Positions 52,335 through 61,641 are shown, counted from the first letter of the stretch. The stretch is DNA of 64,000 nucleotides from an uncultured Paenibacillaceae bacterium (GCA_937957685.1 CALGAO010000008.1:42265-106264), one strand, 5' to 3'. Notes: generated by a model not told the origin, from the sequence alone. Translations and numbers: made by a program.

Positions 52335-53307
52335 AGATCCGCTCACTCTTTCTCAGCAGGATGATGAGGACAGGCCCACCGATGACCGCCATGATGATCG
52401 AAGCGGGAATCTCGTGGGGCGGCATCAACGCCCGGCCGACCGTATCCGCGATGAGGATCAGCGCCGCTCCGGCCAGGATGGAGAATGGGGTGAGGATCCT
52501 GTGATCCGATCCGACCAGGAGTCTGCCGATATGAGGCACCAGCAGGCCCACAAAGGCAAATACTCCCGCGACCGAGGTGGCGACCGCCGCCAGCAACACC
52601 GCGATCATGGAGATCACGAAGCGCATCAGATTGACATTCAGCCCAAGGTTCCGGGCGGTCTTGTCCTCCAATGCGAGATAGTTGCACCATCTGCTGACGA
52701 GCAGAGCCAGCACAAGCCCGATCGAACCGCAGATGACCAGCGTCTCCGCCTCGCTCCACGTCTTCATCGACAGCGTGGAATTCATCTGGGTCAGCGACGA
52801 GATGAGCGAGCTGCCCTGCATGCCCAGCGCCTGCGCCAGACCGCTGAACACGGAATGGATGGCGATGCCGATCAGCACCATGCGCAGCGGATTCAGCCCG
52901 CCGCGCCAGGACAGGGCGTAGACGAGGAAGAAGCCCAACGCGCCGCCCAGGAACGCGAACAGCGGAGTGAAGAAATAAAGCGTCGGAAGCAGCGTGGCCA
53001 TCAGCAGCGACATGAAGCTCGCGCCGGCGGAGACGCCGATGATCCCCGGATCGGCCAGGGGGTTGCGCATCACCGCCTGCAGCAGCAGCCCGCTCACGGA
53101 CAGCGCGGCGCCGGCGAAGATGGCGATGATGATCCGCGGGAAGCGCAGATCCTTGATGATCTCGACCTGTTCATGACCGCCGAAGAGCAGGCCCGAGATC
53201 AGCTCCAGCGGCGTCACGCGCAGGCTGCCGGTAATCGCGGAGACGATGAACGCCAGGATCAGCAGGAGTATGACGGCGATCAGCGATATGACCTGTTTTC
53301 TCTTCAT
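52324..53307 (-). CDS. FecCD-family permease, heme/iron import
   Basis: 327 residues from the ATG at 53307 (GAGG nine bases before). About nine or ten hydrophobic segments; family motifs include RFPRIIIAIFAGAALSVSG, QAVMRNPLADPGIIGVSAGA and GLLVPHIGRLLVG. It forms the channel for heme delivered by the IsdE-like lipoprotein. It overlaps the ATPase gene at its 3' end and begins 19 bp after the lipoprotein stop. Confidence 0.93.
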   Translation of the reverse strand: MKRKQVISLIAVILLLILAFIVSAITGSLRVTPLELISGLLFGGHEQVEIIKDLRFPRIIIAIFAGAALSVSGLLLQAVMRNPLADPGIIGVSAGASFMSLLMATLLPTLYFFTPLFAFLGGALGFFLVYALSWRGGLNPLRMVLIGIAIHSVFSGLAQALGMQGSSLISSLTQMNSTLSMKTWSEAETLVICGSIGLVLALLVSRWCNYLALEDKTARNLGLNVNLMRFVISMIAVLLAAVATSVAGVFAFVGLLVPHIGRLLVGSDHRILTPFSILAGAALILIADTVGRALMPPHEIPASIIMAVIGGPVLIILLRKSERIYGN

Positions 53308-53325
53308 CCTACACATCCTCTGCTG

Positions 53326-54225
53326 CTAGTTCTGTACATCCGGGTACAAATATTGCTCCAGCACTTCAAGCGCCTCCACGGCTGCCAGGTTGCCCGTCGT
53401 GCCAAACAGTTCTTCCTCCAGATCGTAGACGCGGCCGTTCTTCACGGCGTTAAAATGCTTCCAGACATCGTTCGTGCGGAACTCCTCATCGAACATCTTC
53501 ACGACCTCCTCCGGCATGCCATGCGCCGCCCGCAGGATGACATCCGGATTGGCCTGGTGCAGATATTCGGTATTCGAGGCCAGATATTCGGCCTCCTCGC
53601 CGACGATCACGTTCTTGCCGCCAGCCAGCCGGACGAGGTCCCCGATGTACGAGTTCTCCGTGGCCACGAGATAGCTGCCCGGGACGCCGAGCAGGATCAG
53701 GACGGTCGGCGCCTCGCGCCCCTTCACTTTCTCCTGGATCTCCGCGACCTTCCGCTCGAACCGCCGGACGATCGCCTCCGCCTGGGCCTTCCGGTCGTAT
53801 CGCTCGCCGAGCGCCAGGATCTCACGATGCATCGCTTCGATGCTCTCCAGATTGACGTATGTCATCTGGATGCCCCGGTTGGCAAACAGCGGCTCCAGAT
53901 CGTACTGAAGCGTCGTCACCGACAGCACCTCGGTCGGCTTCAGCGAGAGGATGATCTCCATGTCCGGACTCATCGGATTGCCCACCTCCTGGACCCCGAC
54001 ATATCGTTCAGGCAGGTCCTTGTAGCTGCTCGGGATGCCGACGAGATCCAGCTCCAGTGCATCCATGATCTCTGTCAATGCCACGGTCGTGGCGATGATC
54101 CGGTCACCGCCCGCATCCGCATCGATGACGGACGGACCGGCACCTGTTGATCCGCCGCCGCAGCCAGCCACGGCCAGGATCAACGCGAGCCATACTGCAA
54201 CGGTTAACTTCAGCCGCTTGTTCAT
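53326..54225 (-). CDS. isdE: Heme-binding lipoprotein, IsdE-like
   Basis: 299 residues from the ATG at 54225 (AGGGAG before it). Lipobox ending at Cys22 (AVAGC). Two-lobed class III solute-binding fold. M85 in VGNPMSPDME and H235 in RAAHGMPEE lie where Staphylococcus aureus IsdE has its heme axial ligands Met78 and His229, so heme rather than a siderophore is the expected ligand. It receives heme from the NEAT proteins upstream and delivers it to the FecCD permease. Confidence 0.9.
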   Translation of the reverse strand: MNKRLKLTVAVWLALILAVAGCGGGSTGAGPSVIDADAGGDRIIATTVALTEIMDALELDLVGIPSSYKDLPERYVGVQEVGNPMSPDMEIILSLKPTEVLSVTTLQYDLEPLFANRGIQMTYVNLESIEAMHREILALGERYDRKAQAEAIVRRFERKVAEIQEKVKGREAPTVLILLGVPGSYLVATENSYIGDLVRLAGGKNVIVGEEAEYLASNTEYLHQANPDVILRAAHGMPEEVVKMFDEEFRTNDVWKHFNAVKNGRVYDLEEELFGTTGNLAAVEALEVLEQYLYPDVQN

Positions 54226-54335
54226 CCGAGTTGCTCCCTTGCTTGGATAGTGTTGATACGAACTTGTCTCTTGCGAATCCACGATTCGTTACGATCTCGC
54301 GAACCCGTGTGAGCTTGCGAATCCCTGCGAATTCG

Positions 54336-54393
54336 ATTCCTGGCAAGCTTTCGAATTCCTGCAAGCGTTCGATTCCTTGCGCTTGCTTACGAA
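54336..54393. repeat. Three degenerate ~18-bp tandem repeats between NEAT gene and isdE
   Basis: ATTCCTGGCAAGCTTTCGA, ATTCCTGCAAGCGTTCG and ATTCCTTGCGCTTGCTTACG follow one another, and TTGCGAATCC occurs at 54271 and 54315. They lie in the 161-bp gap before isdE. The last part overlaps the end of the NEAT gene. Confidence 0.55.
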
Positions 54394-55355
54394 GCCTTGC
54401 GCGGCCGCCTGAACCAGATCGTCGCAGCGACGGCTGCCACGATCACGAGCAGCGCGCCAATGGCGATGAGAATCCACGGTGCGCTTCCCGCTGCAGGCTC
54501 GGACTCCTCCGCCGCATCCGCGGGCGCCAACGGCTCCTCGCCATCCGGCAGATCGCCTGCTTCATCGGCGGACGGTGCCTCTTCCTCGATCGCATCCCCG
54601 GACTCCTGTCCCGGATCAGCCGCATCGGCTTCGGTTGCCGCCGCAGCTTCCCCTCCGTTGCCAGCCGGGCTTGCGCCCTGATCGGCTGTCTCCGTCTGTT
54701 TCTGCGGCTCAGAAGCCTGAGCCTGCCGGTCCTGGGTGCTCTCCGAACGATCGGCGGCCTCCGCCGGCTTCGCAGGCGTCTCCTGCGCCGAAGGCGAGCT
54801 TGCTTCCGGCTTCTCCGAAGGCGTGGTGACCGGCGCAGCGTTCGCTTCGGAGGATTCGGACGCCGCAGGCTTCGTCGACACCGGGATGCCGCTGGCATCG
54901 AACTTGAGCCGGATATCGTACTGGTGGTCGTACTCGAAGCCGGGTATGCCGGTCACGATGATGTGAATCTTCCCGTTGATGGAACGGGACAGGTCATCGA
55001 TCGGGAAGGTGACCACGCGCGTCTGCCGGTCGGCATCCTCGCTTACCGTCACCACATCGTTGTATGCCTGTCCGGCATGGGATTGCACCTTGAACTCCTG
55101 CCACCAGGAGCTGTTCTTCAGTGTGAGCAGCGCCTGAATCTTGCCATGTTCGATATGGATCTCTGCCGTTCCGTCCACATAGTCGCTTGTCGCCGAGATC
55201 TCATCCGACGTATCCTTGAGCACCTGGAACGGCACCTGATATTGGCCATCCTCGTAAGTGATCGCTTCCGCATGCGCTGTCTGTCCGCCCGCCAGCCCCA
55301 GAGCCGCCAGCGCCAGCATCATGCAGGCGATCATCCATCCTTTGCCTCTCGACAT
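54387..55355 (-). CDS. NEAT-domain heme-binding protein with C-terminal membrane anchor
   Basis: 322 residues. Signal peptide to about 29. One NEAT domain (about 33-155) with SSWWQEFKVQ and the heme-binding tyrosines in YDHQYDIRLKFD (Y-x3-Y). Then a long Ser/Ala/Glu/Pro-rich spacer (about 160-290) and a C-terminal membrane helix APWILIAIGALLVIVAAVAATIWF followed by RRPRKAS. There is no LPXTG or NPQTN sorting signal, so the protein is held in the membrane instead of being wall-linked by sortase. Its role matches IsdC: passing heme through the wall to IsdE. Confidence 0.9.
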   Translation of the reverse strand: MSRGKGWMIACMMLALAALGLAGGQTAHAEAITYEDGQYQVPFQVLKDTSDEISATSDYVDGTAEIHIEHGKIQALLTLKNSSWWQEFKVQSHAGQAYNDVVTVSEDADRQTRVVTFPIDDLSRSINGKIHIIVTGIPGFEYDHQYDIRLKFDASGIPVSTKPAASESSEANAAPVTTPSEKPEASSPSAQETPAKPAEAADRSESTQDRQAQASEPQKQTETADQGASPAGNGGEAAAATEADAADPGQESGDAIEEEAPSADEAGDLPDGEEPLAPADAAEESEPAAGSAPWILIAIGALLVIVAAVAATIWFRRPRKAS

Positions 55356-55452
55356 GATCGTCCTGATTCCCCCTTTTGGTCACACATCTCCTGATCATGC
55401 CAAAGCCGGCATCGCTGACCTGCGACGCCGGCGTATGGATCAGGAATGATCG

Positions 55453-56910
55453 TTACTGAAGTGCTTCCAGCATGGCATGGATCACCTTCGCTGCTTGCGC
55501 GCGATTGGCGTGATCCTTCGGCGCGAAGAAGGTCTGGTTGCCCTTCTCGATGCCGTTGATGATATCCAGCGCTGCCGCCGCATCGACAGCGTCCTTCGCG
55601 TAGGAAGCGATCTCCGCTGCATCGGCGAATTGGACCGGCGCGGTCAACTGAGCCGTCAGCTCAGGCTTCACATGCTTCACAGCGCGGACGACCATCGTCA
55701 CCATCTGTTCGCGGGTGATCTGATCGTTCGGGTTAAACTTGCCTTCGCTGCCGAGCACGATGCCGACGCGGTTGGCCGCTTCGATCTCTTGCGCCGCCCA
55801 GGTCAGGGTCTCCGGCACATCGGAGAACAGCCCTTCATAGGCTTCGAGCGGCAGGTCAAGCGCGCGCGCGAGCATCACGGCGAATTGGGCGCGGGTAACG
55901 ACCGCATTCGGAGCGAAGCGATCTGCGCTCACGCCGTTCAGGATGCCTTGCGTGGCGAGCTCCTCGATATAGGACTTCGCCCAGGAATCCTGGATGTCTG
56001 CGAACGTGACCACTTGGGCCGCGGTTTCCACCGGCGTAACGGTCGCCGGGTCGAAGGCGATGCGCACGTCATAGCTGCCGGTATAGTCGCGAGCCGCTAC
56101 GTATATCTGAACCTTGGCATTCAGGACGGCGGACAGCGTCGGCACCTGGAAGCGAATGTCCCGGGTATTGGCCTCCACGTCCACATGGACCACATCCGCA
56201 TCGACGTACTCGCCGTCGTAGGCCACCTGGAATCCGGAGATTTGCTCATGATTGGTCAGGGTGATCGTCGCGTACAGCTGGCCGTCTGCCACCGTCAGAC
56301 GTGCGGGAGTCGCCACGTATCCGGCCATGGAGGAAGCCTTGTCCTCCGTCGCATGCAGGACCTGGAACTCCACCGTGTACTCGCCGTCTTCATACCAGTT
56401 TTCATCCTCGTCATTCAGGTCATATGGCACGGCTTCATCCACGTTAAACTTCAGGCGAATGTCGTATGACTTGTCATAGCTGCCCATGCCCGGGATGCCG
56501 GTAACCGAGATGTGGATCCTGGCATTCAGGTGGTCGTTAATGTTCGGCACGCGGAACATCACCTCGCGGGTGTTGGCTTCCTCATCTTCACTGAGCACTT
56601 CGGCTTCCGCGAAGTTGTCTTCATCGAATGTTCCCGGCTGAGTCTCCTGAACCTGGATGGATTGCCACCATGCAGCATTCAGCAGCGTCAGGATGGCGTA
56701 AGTCTCGCCGTCCTCATCCACGAACAGATAGGCCTTATCCGCCACGTGTCCGCCCGCTGCAGAAGCTTCATCGACATCCGGCTTGAGCACCTGAAGCGGA
56801 ACCTCATACATGCCTGGCACAAGCCCCGACTCATCAGCAAGCGGATGCGCCGGAACCACTGCCAGCATCACCAGCAATGCTGCAAATACGGTAAGCAATT
56901 TTCTCTTCAA
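55453..56910 (-). CDS. S-layer-anchored protein with two NEAT domains and three SLH motifs
   Basis: 485 residues. Signal peptide 1-25. NEAT 1 (about 32-150, YDKSYDIRLKF) and NEAT 2 (about 170-292, YTGSYDVRIAF) each keep the Y-x3-Y heme motif. Three SLH repeats follow (about 303-350, 362-415, 425-483; first: TFADIQDSWAKSYIEELATQ), which bind pyruvylated wall polymer. It should display heme-binding domains at the cell surface and feed the membrane-held NEAT proteins. Similar NEAT-SLH proteins are known in Bacillus anthracis (BslK). AGGAGGAG precedes the ATG. Confidence 0.93.
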   Translation of the reverse strand: MKRKLLTVFAALLVMLAVVPAHPLADESGLVPGMYEVPLQVLKPDVDEASAAGGHVADKAYLFVDEDGETYAILTLLNAAWWQSIQVQETQPGTFDEDNFAEAEVLSEDEEANTREVMFRVPNINDHLNARIHISVTGIPGMGSYDKSYDIRLKFNVDEAVPYDLNDEDENWYEDGEYTVEFQVLHATEDKASSMAGYVATPARLTVADGQLYATITLTNHEQISGFQVAYDGEYVDADVVHVDVEANTRDIRFQVPTLSAVLNAKVQIYVAARDYTGSYDVRIAFDPATVTPVETAAQVVTFADIQDSWAKSYIEELATQGILNGVSADRFAPNAVVTRAQFAVMLARALDLPLEAYEGLFSDVPETLTWAAQEIEAANRVGIVLGSEGKFNPNDQITREQMVTMVVRAVKHVKPELTAQLTAPVQFADAAEIASYAKDAVDAAAALDIINGIEKGNQTFFAPKDHANRAQAAKVIHAMLEALQ

Positions 56911-56922
56911 CTTGGTCTCCTC

Positions 56923-57522
56923 CTAGAATTGATCTTTTCTTCTTGCCTTGTCCCGCGACCTGAACATCCAGATCAGGAACAGGACGATCAGCACAACCGC
57001 TACGGCCGTCAGAGCGAGATACGCGATCTGCGAGGCAGAGAATTGCGAGTCCTGGCTCGCCAGCTCCGGCGCCGGTCCGATCCGCACCGCGCTCGACTCG
57101 TCAAACACGAGCCGCATCGCATAACGGTGGTCGTACACAGGCTCCATCTGTTCGATCCTGACGTGCGCCTGCATCTCGACAGGTTGAGCGGTGTCCTCCA
57201 CGGCGAAACGGACGACGCGCAGATCCTGCTCCGTGTCCTCCGAGATGATCTCCACTTCCGCGGTTTCCTGTCCATGGACAACTGCGAGCTCCAGGATCCA
57301 GGACGCGTGATTCAGCGTAAGCTCCACGTACCGCTGCTCACCCAGGACGATCACCCTGGCAGGCTTCTCGAAATAGTCGTTGGCGATGGATACGGAATCC
57401 TTGGCTCCCTGATAGACCGTATAGGTCATCTCATATGTACCATCCTCGCCTGGTGCTGCCGCCGCTGGCTGGACCAGCGCAAGCACGAGCATGCCCATGA
57501 TGCAGATCACTCTGCACAGCAC
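56923..57522 (-). CDS. Membrane-anchored NEAT-domain protein (first gene of heme operon)
   Basis: 199 residues from GTG at 57522. Signal-like segment (about 9-22), one NEAT domain (about 27-145) with YDHRYAMRLVFD, then a membrane helix (about 165-187, IAYLALTAVAVVLIVLFLIWMF) and basic tail RSRDKARRKDQF. The start is uncertain: GGAGG is fourteen bases from the GTG, whereas the in-frame ATT or ATC codons near 57565 sit right after GGGGGAGAGGG and would add a basic stretch IRSTKFRRIERLH. It lies just after the Fur box and begins the operon. Confidence 0.85.
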   Translation of the reverse strand: MLCRVICIMGMLVLALVQPAAAAPGEDGTYEMTYTVYQGAKDSVSIANDYFEKPARVIVLGEQRYVELTLNHASWILELAVVHGQETAEVEIISEDTEQDLRVVRFAVEDTAQPVEMQAHVRIEQMEPVYDHRYAMRLVFDESSAVRIGPAPELASQDSQFSASQIAYLALTAVAVVLIVLFLIWMFRSRDKARRKDQF

Positions 57523-57609
57523 ATGCAGTCGTTCGATCCTCCGGAACTTCGTCGAACGAATGATGGCCCTCTCCCCCTTGTAGCTGACATGATTGGTCGG
57601 TTGCTGCAG

Positions 57610-57637
57610 TGATAATCATTCTCACCTGGTCATTGTA
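57610..57637 (-). promoter_or_regulatory. Fur box and promoter of the heme-uptake operon
   Basis: TGATAATCATTCTCA (57610-57624) matches the Bacillus 7-1-7 Fur box TGATAATNATTATCA at all but one position. A TACAAT -10 box (complement at 57632-57637) lies directly upstream on the minus strand, so Fur would cover the transcription start. This predicts iron-repressed expression of all six genes. Confidence 0.8.
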
Positions 57638-57736
57638 AGGAATACAGGACACAAAGGAAACCGGTTCCGCCCATTTGTCATCATTCGTTCACAGTCCTTT
57701 GTCAAATATTCGAACAACCGTCCACAAAAAGGCTGC

Positions 57737-57768
57737 AAAAAAAAGCAGGCTGTGAAATCACAGCCTGC
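57737..57768 (-). terminator. Strong intrinsic terminator containing the stop codon of the prenyltransferase-fold gene
   Basis: Minus strand GCAGGCTGTGA-TT-TCACAGCCTGC followed by eight T. The TGA stop at 57758-57760 is part of the stem, so the gene end and the terminator are fused. It also shields the heme operon promoter just downstream. Confidence 0.9.
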
Positions 57769-58642
57769 CGTATGCGCGCAACGTCTTCAACCTCTCGACA
57801 GCAAGGTATCCGCGCCATTCCCACTCGACGACCGGACTGACCGTCACCCAGTTGATCGGCCAGCCTCCGTCCTCCTGCTGCCGGGCGATCAGCGCGTCCA
57901 GATGCAAGGTCAGCATCTCTTCGGAAACGAACTTCCGCGCATAGCTGTCCGGCGATGGCGCGATGTCGAGCACCTTCTGCACGTAACCTTCCGCATCCAC
58001 ATCCAGCTCGATCGATCCGGGCTTCCGCAGCCAGGCATCCAGCTTCGCCAGCTGGGGGATCGCCCGCTCCCGCTCCGGCGTATGGGTCAGGAAGGTCATC
58101 CATTGCAGGTATTCGTGGTAGCCGTTCGGCATCTCCTCCCGCTCCATCGTCCGCCAGATATAGTCCACACATTTCACGAACCATTCCTCGCGGGTGACCG
58201 ACGGGTCGAACGTCTGCCGGTACAGCATCCCGATGATGCTGCCCGTCGGATTCAACGACGGCATGTTGTCGCGCCCCGGGTCCCACCACGGCGCGTGCGG
58301 GTACTCCCGGACGTTGGCATGCACGAATGGCAGCCCGCCCTCCGGCAGCGTGATCGACCGCAGATACCCGATCATCCTGCGGAACATCCCTTCGTCATAA
58401 TGCCCGACCTCCATCATCGTCGTGAGCGCCACCTCCGTCGGCACCGGCTGGCTGTACGGGCAGCGAATATCCGGCTCCAGCGCATGGCCGAACCCGCCGT
58501 CCTCGTTCTGATAAGCGGCCAGCACCTGGATCACCGCTTCCCCGGACCCGCCCTCGAACCAATACTCGTAGCGCCTGCGATCGATCAGCCTCGCATGGCG
58601 ATAGATGAAATCCCTGGCTCTGCTGAGCACCTTGTCTTCCAT
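57758..58642 (-). CDS. Prenyltransferase/squalene-cyclase alpha-toroid-like protein
   Basis: 294 residues from the ATG at 58642 (GGAGGAG ten bases before). Repeated alpha-helical stretches carry the QNEDGGFGHALEPD and QQEDGGWPINW signatures of the alpha/alpha-toroid repeat, so it is often annotated as prenyltransferase-like. The DXDD catalytic motif of cyclases is not seen, and the length is too short for a true squalene-hopene cyclase. It follows the broken WYL regulator by four bases, which suggests the regulator once controlled it. Function unknown. Confidence 0.75.
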   Translation of the reverse strand: MEDKVLSRARDFIYRHARLIDRRRYEYWFEGGSGEAVIQVLAAYQNEDGGFGHALEPDIRCPYSQPVPTEVALTTMMEVGHYDEGMFRRMIGYLRSITLPEGGLPFVHANVREYPHAPWWDPGRDNMPSLNPTGSIIGMLYRQTFDPSVTREEWFVKCVDYIWRTMEREEMPNGYHEYLQWMTFLTHTPERERAIPQLAKLDAWLRKPGSIELDVDAEGYVQKVLDIAPSPDSYARKFVSEEMLTLHLDALIARQQEDGGWPINWVTVSPVVEWEWRGYLAVERLKTLRAYGRL

Positions 58643-58646
58643 CCTG

Positions 58647-59609
58647 TCAGCTCCTCCGTTCCTTCTCCAGATTGGTATCCGGGTCGCGATCATATCTCTC
58701 CCTGACCTCGTCAGCCATCCGCCTGATCTCCTCCCGAAGCTGAACAGGCTCCAGCACCTCGGCATCCAGGGCCAATGAGTAGAAAAATTTGACCGCCCAC
58801 CGCCACTCCTTCACGGGGCACATCACATCGAGCAGCCACTCCTCATCGCCGATCTGCCGGACGAGATGCCCGAAGTGCCTGTCCTGCTCGGCCAACAGTG
58901 CGCCGCGGTAGGTCAGCCTGGCATGAATGCGGACGCGATCGCCCATGAGACCCGCGCCGGACTGATCCGCCCTGGCCGCTCGTGCCTGCCCGCTCCCGGC
59001 CATCGCCCATTTCTCCGTCGCATCCGTCCTGGCCGCTGTCCCGCTGTGCCCCTTGCCCGTCGCGCCCCCGGCTCCCCTGGCGGTCACCCCCGTTGCCGGC
59101 TGCTCCAGCTCCGCGAATCCGCTCATCCGGTCGACGCGGAACGTGCGCTCCTCCTGATGCTCCCGCGAGTACGCTTCACAGTACCAGAAGCCATGGGAGG
59201 TGTAGATGCGCAGCGGCAAGAGCTCGAGCCATCTGCTCCGGGTCTCCGAGCGATAATGGACCCGCACCCAACGCGACTCGGCGGCGCAGCGGATGAGCAG
59301 TTCCAGGCTCGGGATGGAATAGTGCCGGTTCGGGATATCGAACTCCAGCCAGCGCATTCAGCGCGAAGAGGACAACCAGCGCCTCGTCGGAGCTAAACTG
59401 CAGCGGCGGCAGCTTGTACCCCTCCATCAGGCGATACCCTCCTGCAGGTCCGGGCATCGCGTAGAGGGGAACGCCCATCTCGGCGAGGGCCTGCATATCG
59501 CGAAGGATCGTGCGCTTCGACACCTCCAGCCGATCTGCCAGAGATTGCGCCGTCTCGGGTCCGTTCTGCAGACCATGACGATGGCCATCAGCCGGACAAA
59601 CCTTTTCAT
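58647..59609 (-). pseudogene. WYL-domain transcriptional regulator, frameshifted and internally deleted
   Basis: The gene starts at the ATG at 59609 (GGAGG seven bases before) with KRFVRLMAIVM. A single missing base near 59572 shifts the frame; the helix-turn-helix then continues as LADRLEVSKRTILRDMQ and GPAGGYRLMEGYKLPP in a second frame. At about 59350 the frame changes again, from LFALNALAG to WLEFDIPNRHYSIPSLELL, with roughly 40 residues of the family's usual linker missing. The WYL domain (RWVRVHYRSETRS, SHGFWYCEAYSREH) then reads to the stop. No intact protein can be made without two corrections. A 31-bp dyad overlaps its promoter. Confidence 0.85.
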
Positions 59610-59645
59610 CTCCCAACCTCCCGGATACAGCCTGATTATAATAAA

Positions 59646-59676
59646 CAAATGGTGACAGCTTGTGTGTCACCATTTG
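59646..59676. promoter_or_regulatory. Perfect 12-bp dyad at the WYL regulator promoter
   Basis: CAAATGGTGACA - 7 bp - TGTCACCATTTG, upstream of a TATAAT (minus strand, complement at 59636-59641). The place and symmetry suit the operator of the WYL protein itself. Confidence 0.6.
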
Positions 59677-59749
59677 AAGTCATGCCAGGATGTTTTTATC
59701 GCATGGTCGCTTCATTCATCTTACCATATTTCCGTGCGGCGCTCATCCA

Positions 59750-61516
59750 TCATACCTTGAACCGGTCGATCATCGCCTTGAGCGTTTGCGCCATCTCGCT
59801 CAGCGATTCCGACTCGTGATGGATCTGCTCCATCATCGCGATCTGCTCCTCCGTCAGGGCGGAGATCGATTCGGAGCCCTCGGCCGTCCTCCGCGCGATA
59901 TGGTTCAGCTCCTGCAGGGTCGCATAGACCTGCTCCGAGTTGGCCGACAGCTCCTCCGCCGCCGCGGAAGCCTCCTGCGCCTGCTCCGCCACCGTCAGCG
60001 CGGTGTTGACGATCCTGTCGAAGGCGCTGCCCGTACGCTCGACAACCGTCACTCCCTGCTCAAATTCCCGGATGCTGACGGTCGTTGTTTGCACGGCTGC
60101 TTCGATATCCGACTGCACCTGCTTGACGAGCTTGCTGATATTCTGCGCCGACGCCTTGGACATCTCTGATAGCTGCTGAACCTCCCGGGCCACCACCGCG
60201 AACCCTCGTCCCGCTTCACCCGCGCGCGCTGCCTCGATGGAAGCGTTGAGCGACAGGAGGCTCGTCTGGTTGGCGATGTCGCTGATGACGGTGACGATGT
60301 TGCTGATCTCGCCGGACCGCTGATTCAGATTCTGCATGACCGTCACGATCTGCTTCATCACTTGCCCGACGGCATGCATCCTGTCGATCGATTCGCGGAT
60401 CAGGGATTGGCCGGCCTTGGCTTCGTCGACGGATTGGACCGACGCTTCATACGTGGTGGTCGCCGTGTCCGCGATCCGCTGAATGCCCTGGGCCATCTCC
60501 TCCATGGCGATGGTGCTCTGATGCGTGCTCTGCGCCTGCGAGTCGATGCCGGAGGCGATCTGCTGGGTGGCGTCCGCTATGCTCTTGCCAGCCTGTGTGG
60601 TCTCACCGATCGATTGCTGCAGCGATCTGGAGGATGCGGTCACCTTGTCCGCGCTGACCGTTACCTGGGCGACGAGCGATATGAGCTGCTGCTTCATCAG
60701 GTTGAAATTCGCCGCCAGATCTCCGATCTCATCCTTGTTGCGGACGATCACATCGCCGGTGGTCAGGTCGCCGGCCGCCACCCTCTTCGTGTCATCGGCG
60801 ATTCTCCGGATCGGACGCGTGATATGATTCGAGAACAGCAGGATCAGGGCGATGCCCATGACCGTGCAGATCACGATGGCGATCACGGTGGTCATGAGGA
60901 TCTGGGTCTGACCGGAACTGTAGTCCTGATAATAGGAGCCGGCCGCGACGATCCAATCCCATTCCGGTATCTCGACCGCATAGATGATCTTCGACGCTTC
61001 CCTGTCGCTGTTCGGCAACGGGAAGTTATAGATGCTGAAGCCTCCGCCATTCAGCGCCTTCTCGATGATATCCCTGGTATAATAGAAGCCGTCCGCGTTC
61101 CGGGCATCCCACAGGTTCTCGCCTTCGCGGTTGGGATGTGCCACCATGGTGCCTTCTTTGTCCAGCACGAAGAAATATCCATTCTCGCCGAGGTGGATGT
61201 TCTTGTTGATCGCGCGTGTGCCATCTTCCTGCAACGGCCCGAGCATCAGCTCCTTGGCCCGCCTCTGCGCCATCTCCTGAGACATGAATCCGCTGTTGGC
61301 CAGCTCGATGGAAGATTGGATGTTCTGCTGCATGGAGATGACGCTGTTTCGGATATTCTCCCGAACCAGTTGTTCGGTCTCGTCCTTCGCTACCTGATAA
61401 CTGACGAATCCAACGACCAACGTGGGCAGGATCAACAGGATGATGCAGAAGGTCAACATTTTGGAACGAATGCCCAGTCGGATTTTCCCGTTTTTTGCCA
61501 TTGTGATTGCTGTCAA
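59750..61516 (-). CDS. Methyl-accepting chemotaxis protein with sCache sensor domain
   Basis: 588 residues from the TTG at 61516, eight bases after AGGAGG; the ATG five codons later is too far from the site. Membrane helices at about 20-42 and 208-232 enclose an sCache_2 sensor (NKNIHLGENGYFFVLDKEGTMVAHP, IPEWDWIVAAGSYYQ). HAMP (ITRPIRRIADDTKRVAAGDL) and the signalling tip with EISNIVTVISDIANQTSLLS and NASIEAARAGEAGRGFAVVA complete it. It signals to CheA/CheW. The sensor type binds small carboxylates in other bacteria; the ligand here is unknown. Confidence 0.95.
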   Translation of the reverse strand: MTAITMAKNGKIRLGIRSKMLTFCIILLILPTLVVGFVSYQVAKDETEQLVRENIRNSVISMQQNIQSSIELANSGFMSQEMAQRRAKELMLGPLQEDGTRAINKNIHLGENGYFFVLDKEGTMVAHPNREGENLWDARNADGFYYTRDIIEKALNGGGFSIYNFPLPNSDREASKIIYAVEIPEWDWIVAAGSYYQDYSSGQTQILMTTVIAIVICTVMGIALILLFSNHITRPIRRIADDTKRVAAGDLTTGDVIVRNKDEIGDLAANFNLMKQQLISLVAQVTVSADKVTASSRSLQQSIGETTQAGKSIADATQQIASGIDSQAQSTHQSTIAMEEMAQGIQRIADTATTTYEASVQSVDEAKAGQSLIRESIDRMHAVGQVMKQIVTVMQNLNQRSGEISNIVTVISDIANQTSLLSLNASIEAARAGEAGRGFAVVAREVQQLSEMSKASAQNISKLVKQVQSDIEAAVQTTTVSIREFEQGVTVVERTGSAFDRIVNTALTVAEQAQEASAAAEELSANSEQVYATLQELNHIARRTAEGSESISALTEEQIAMMEQIHHESESLSEMAQTLKAMIDRFKV

Positions 61517-61641
61517 GTTCTCGTCCTCCTATCATGTGGCAAATATTCTGGTTTTATTGATGTTAGTAGAAAGAATGGGAAAGATCAATGGCAGAAGTGT
61601 TAAAGTAAATATTTTTTTGTACATAAATGGATTTTATTGGA

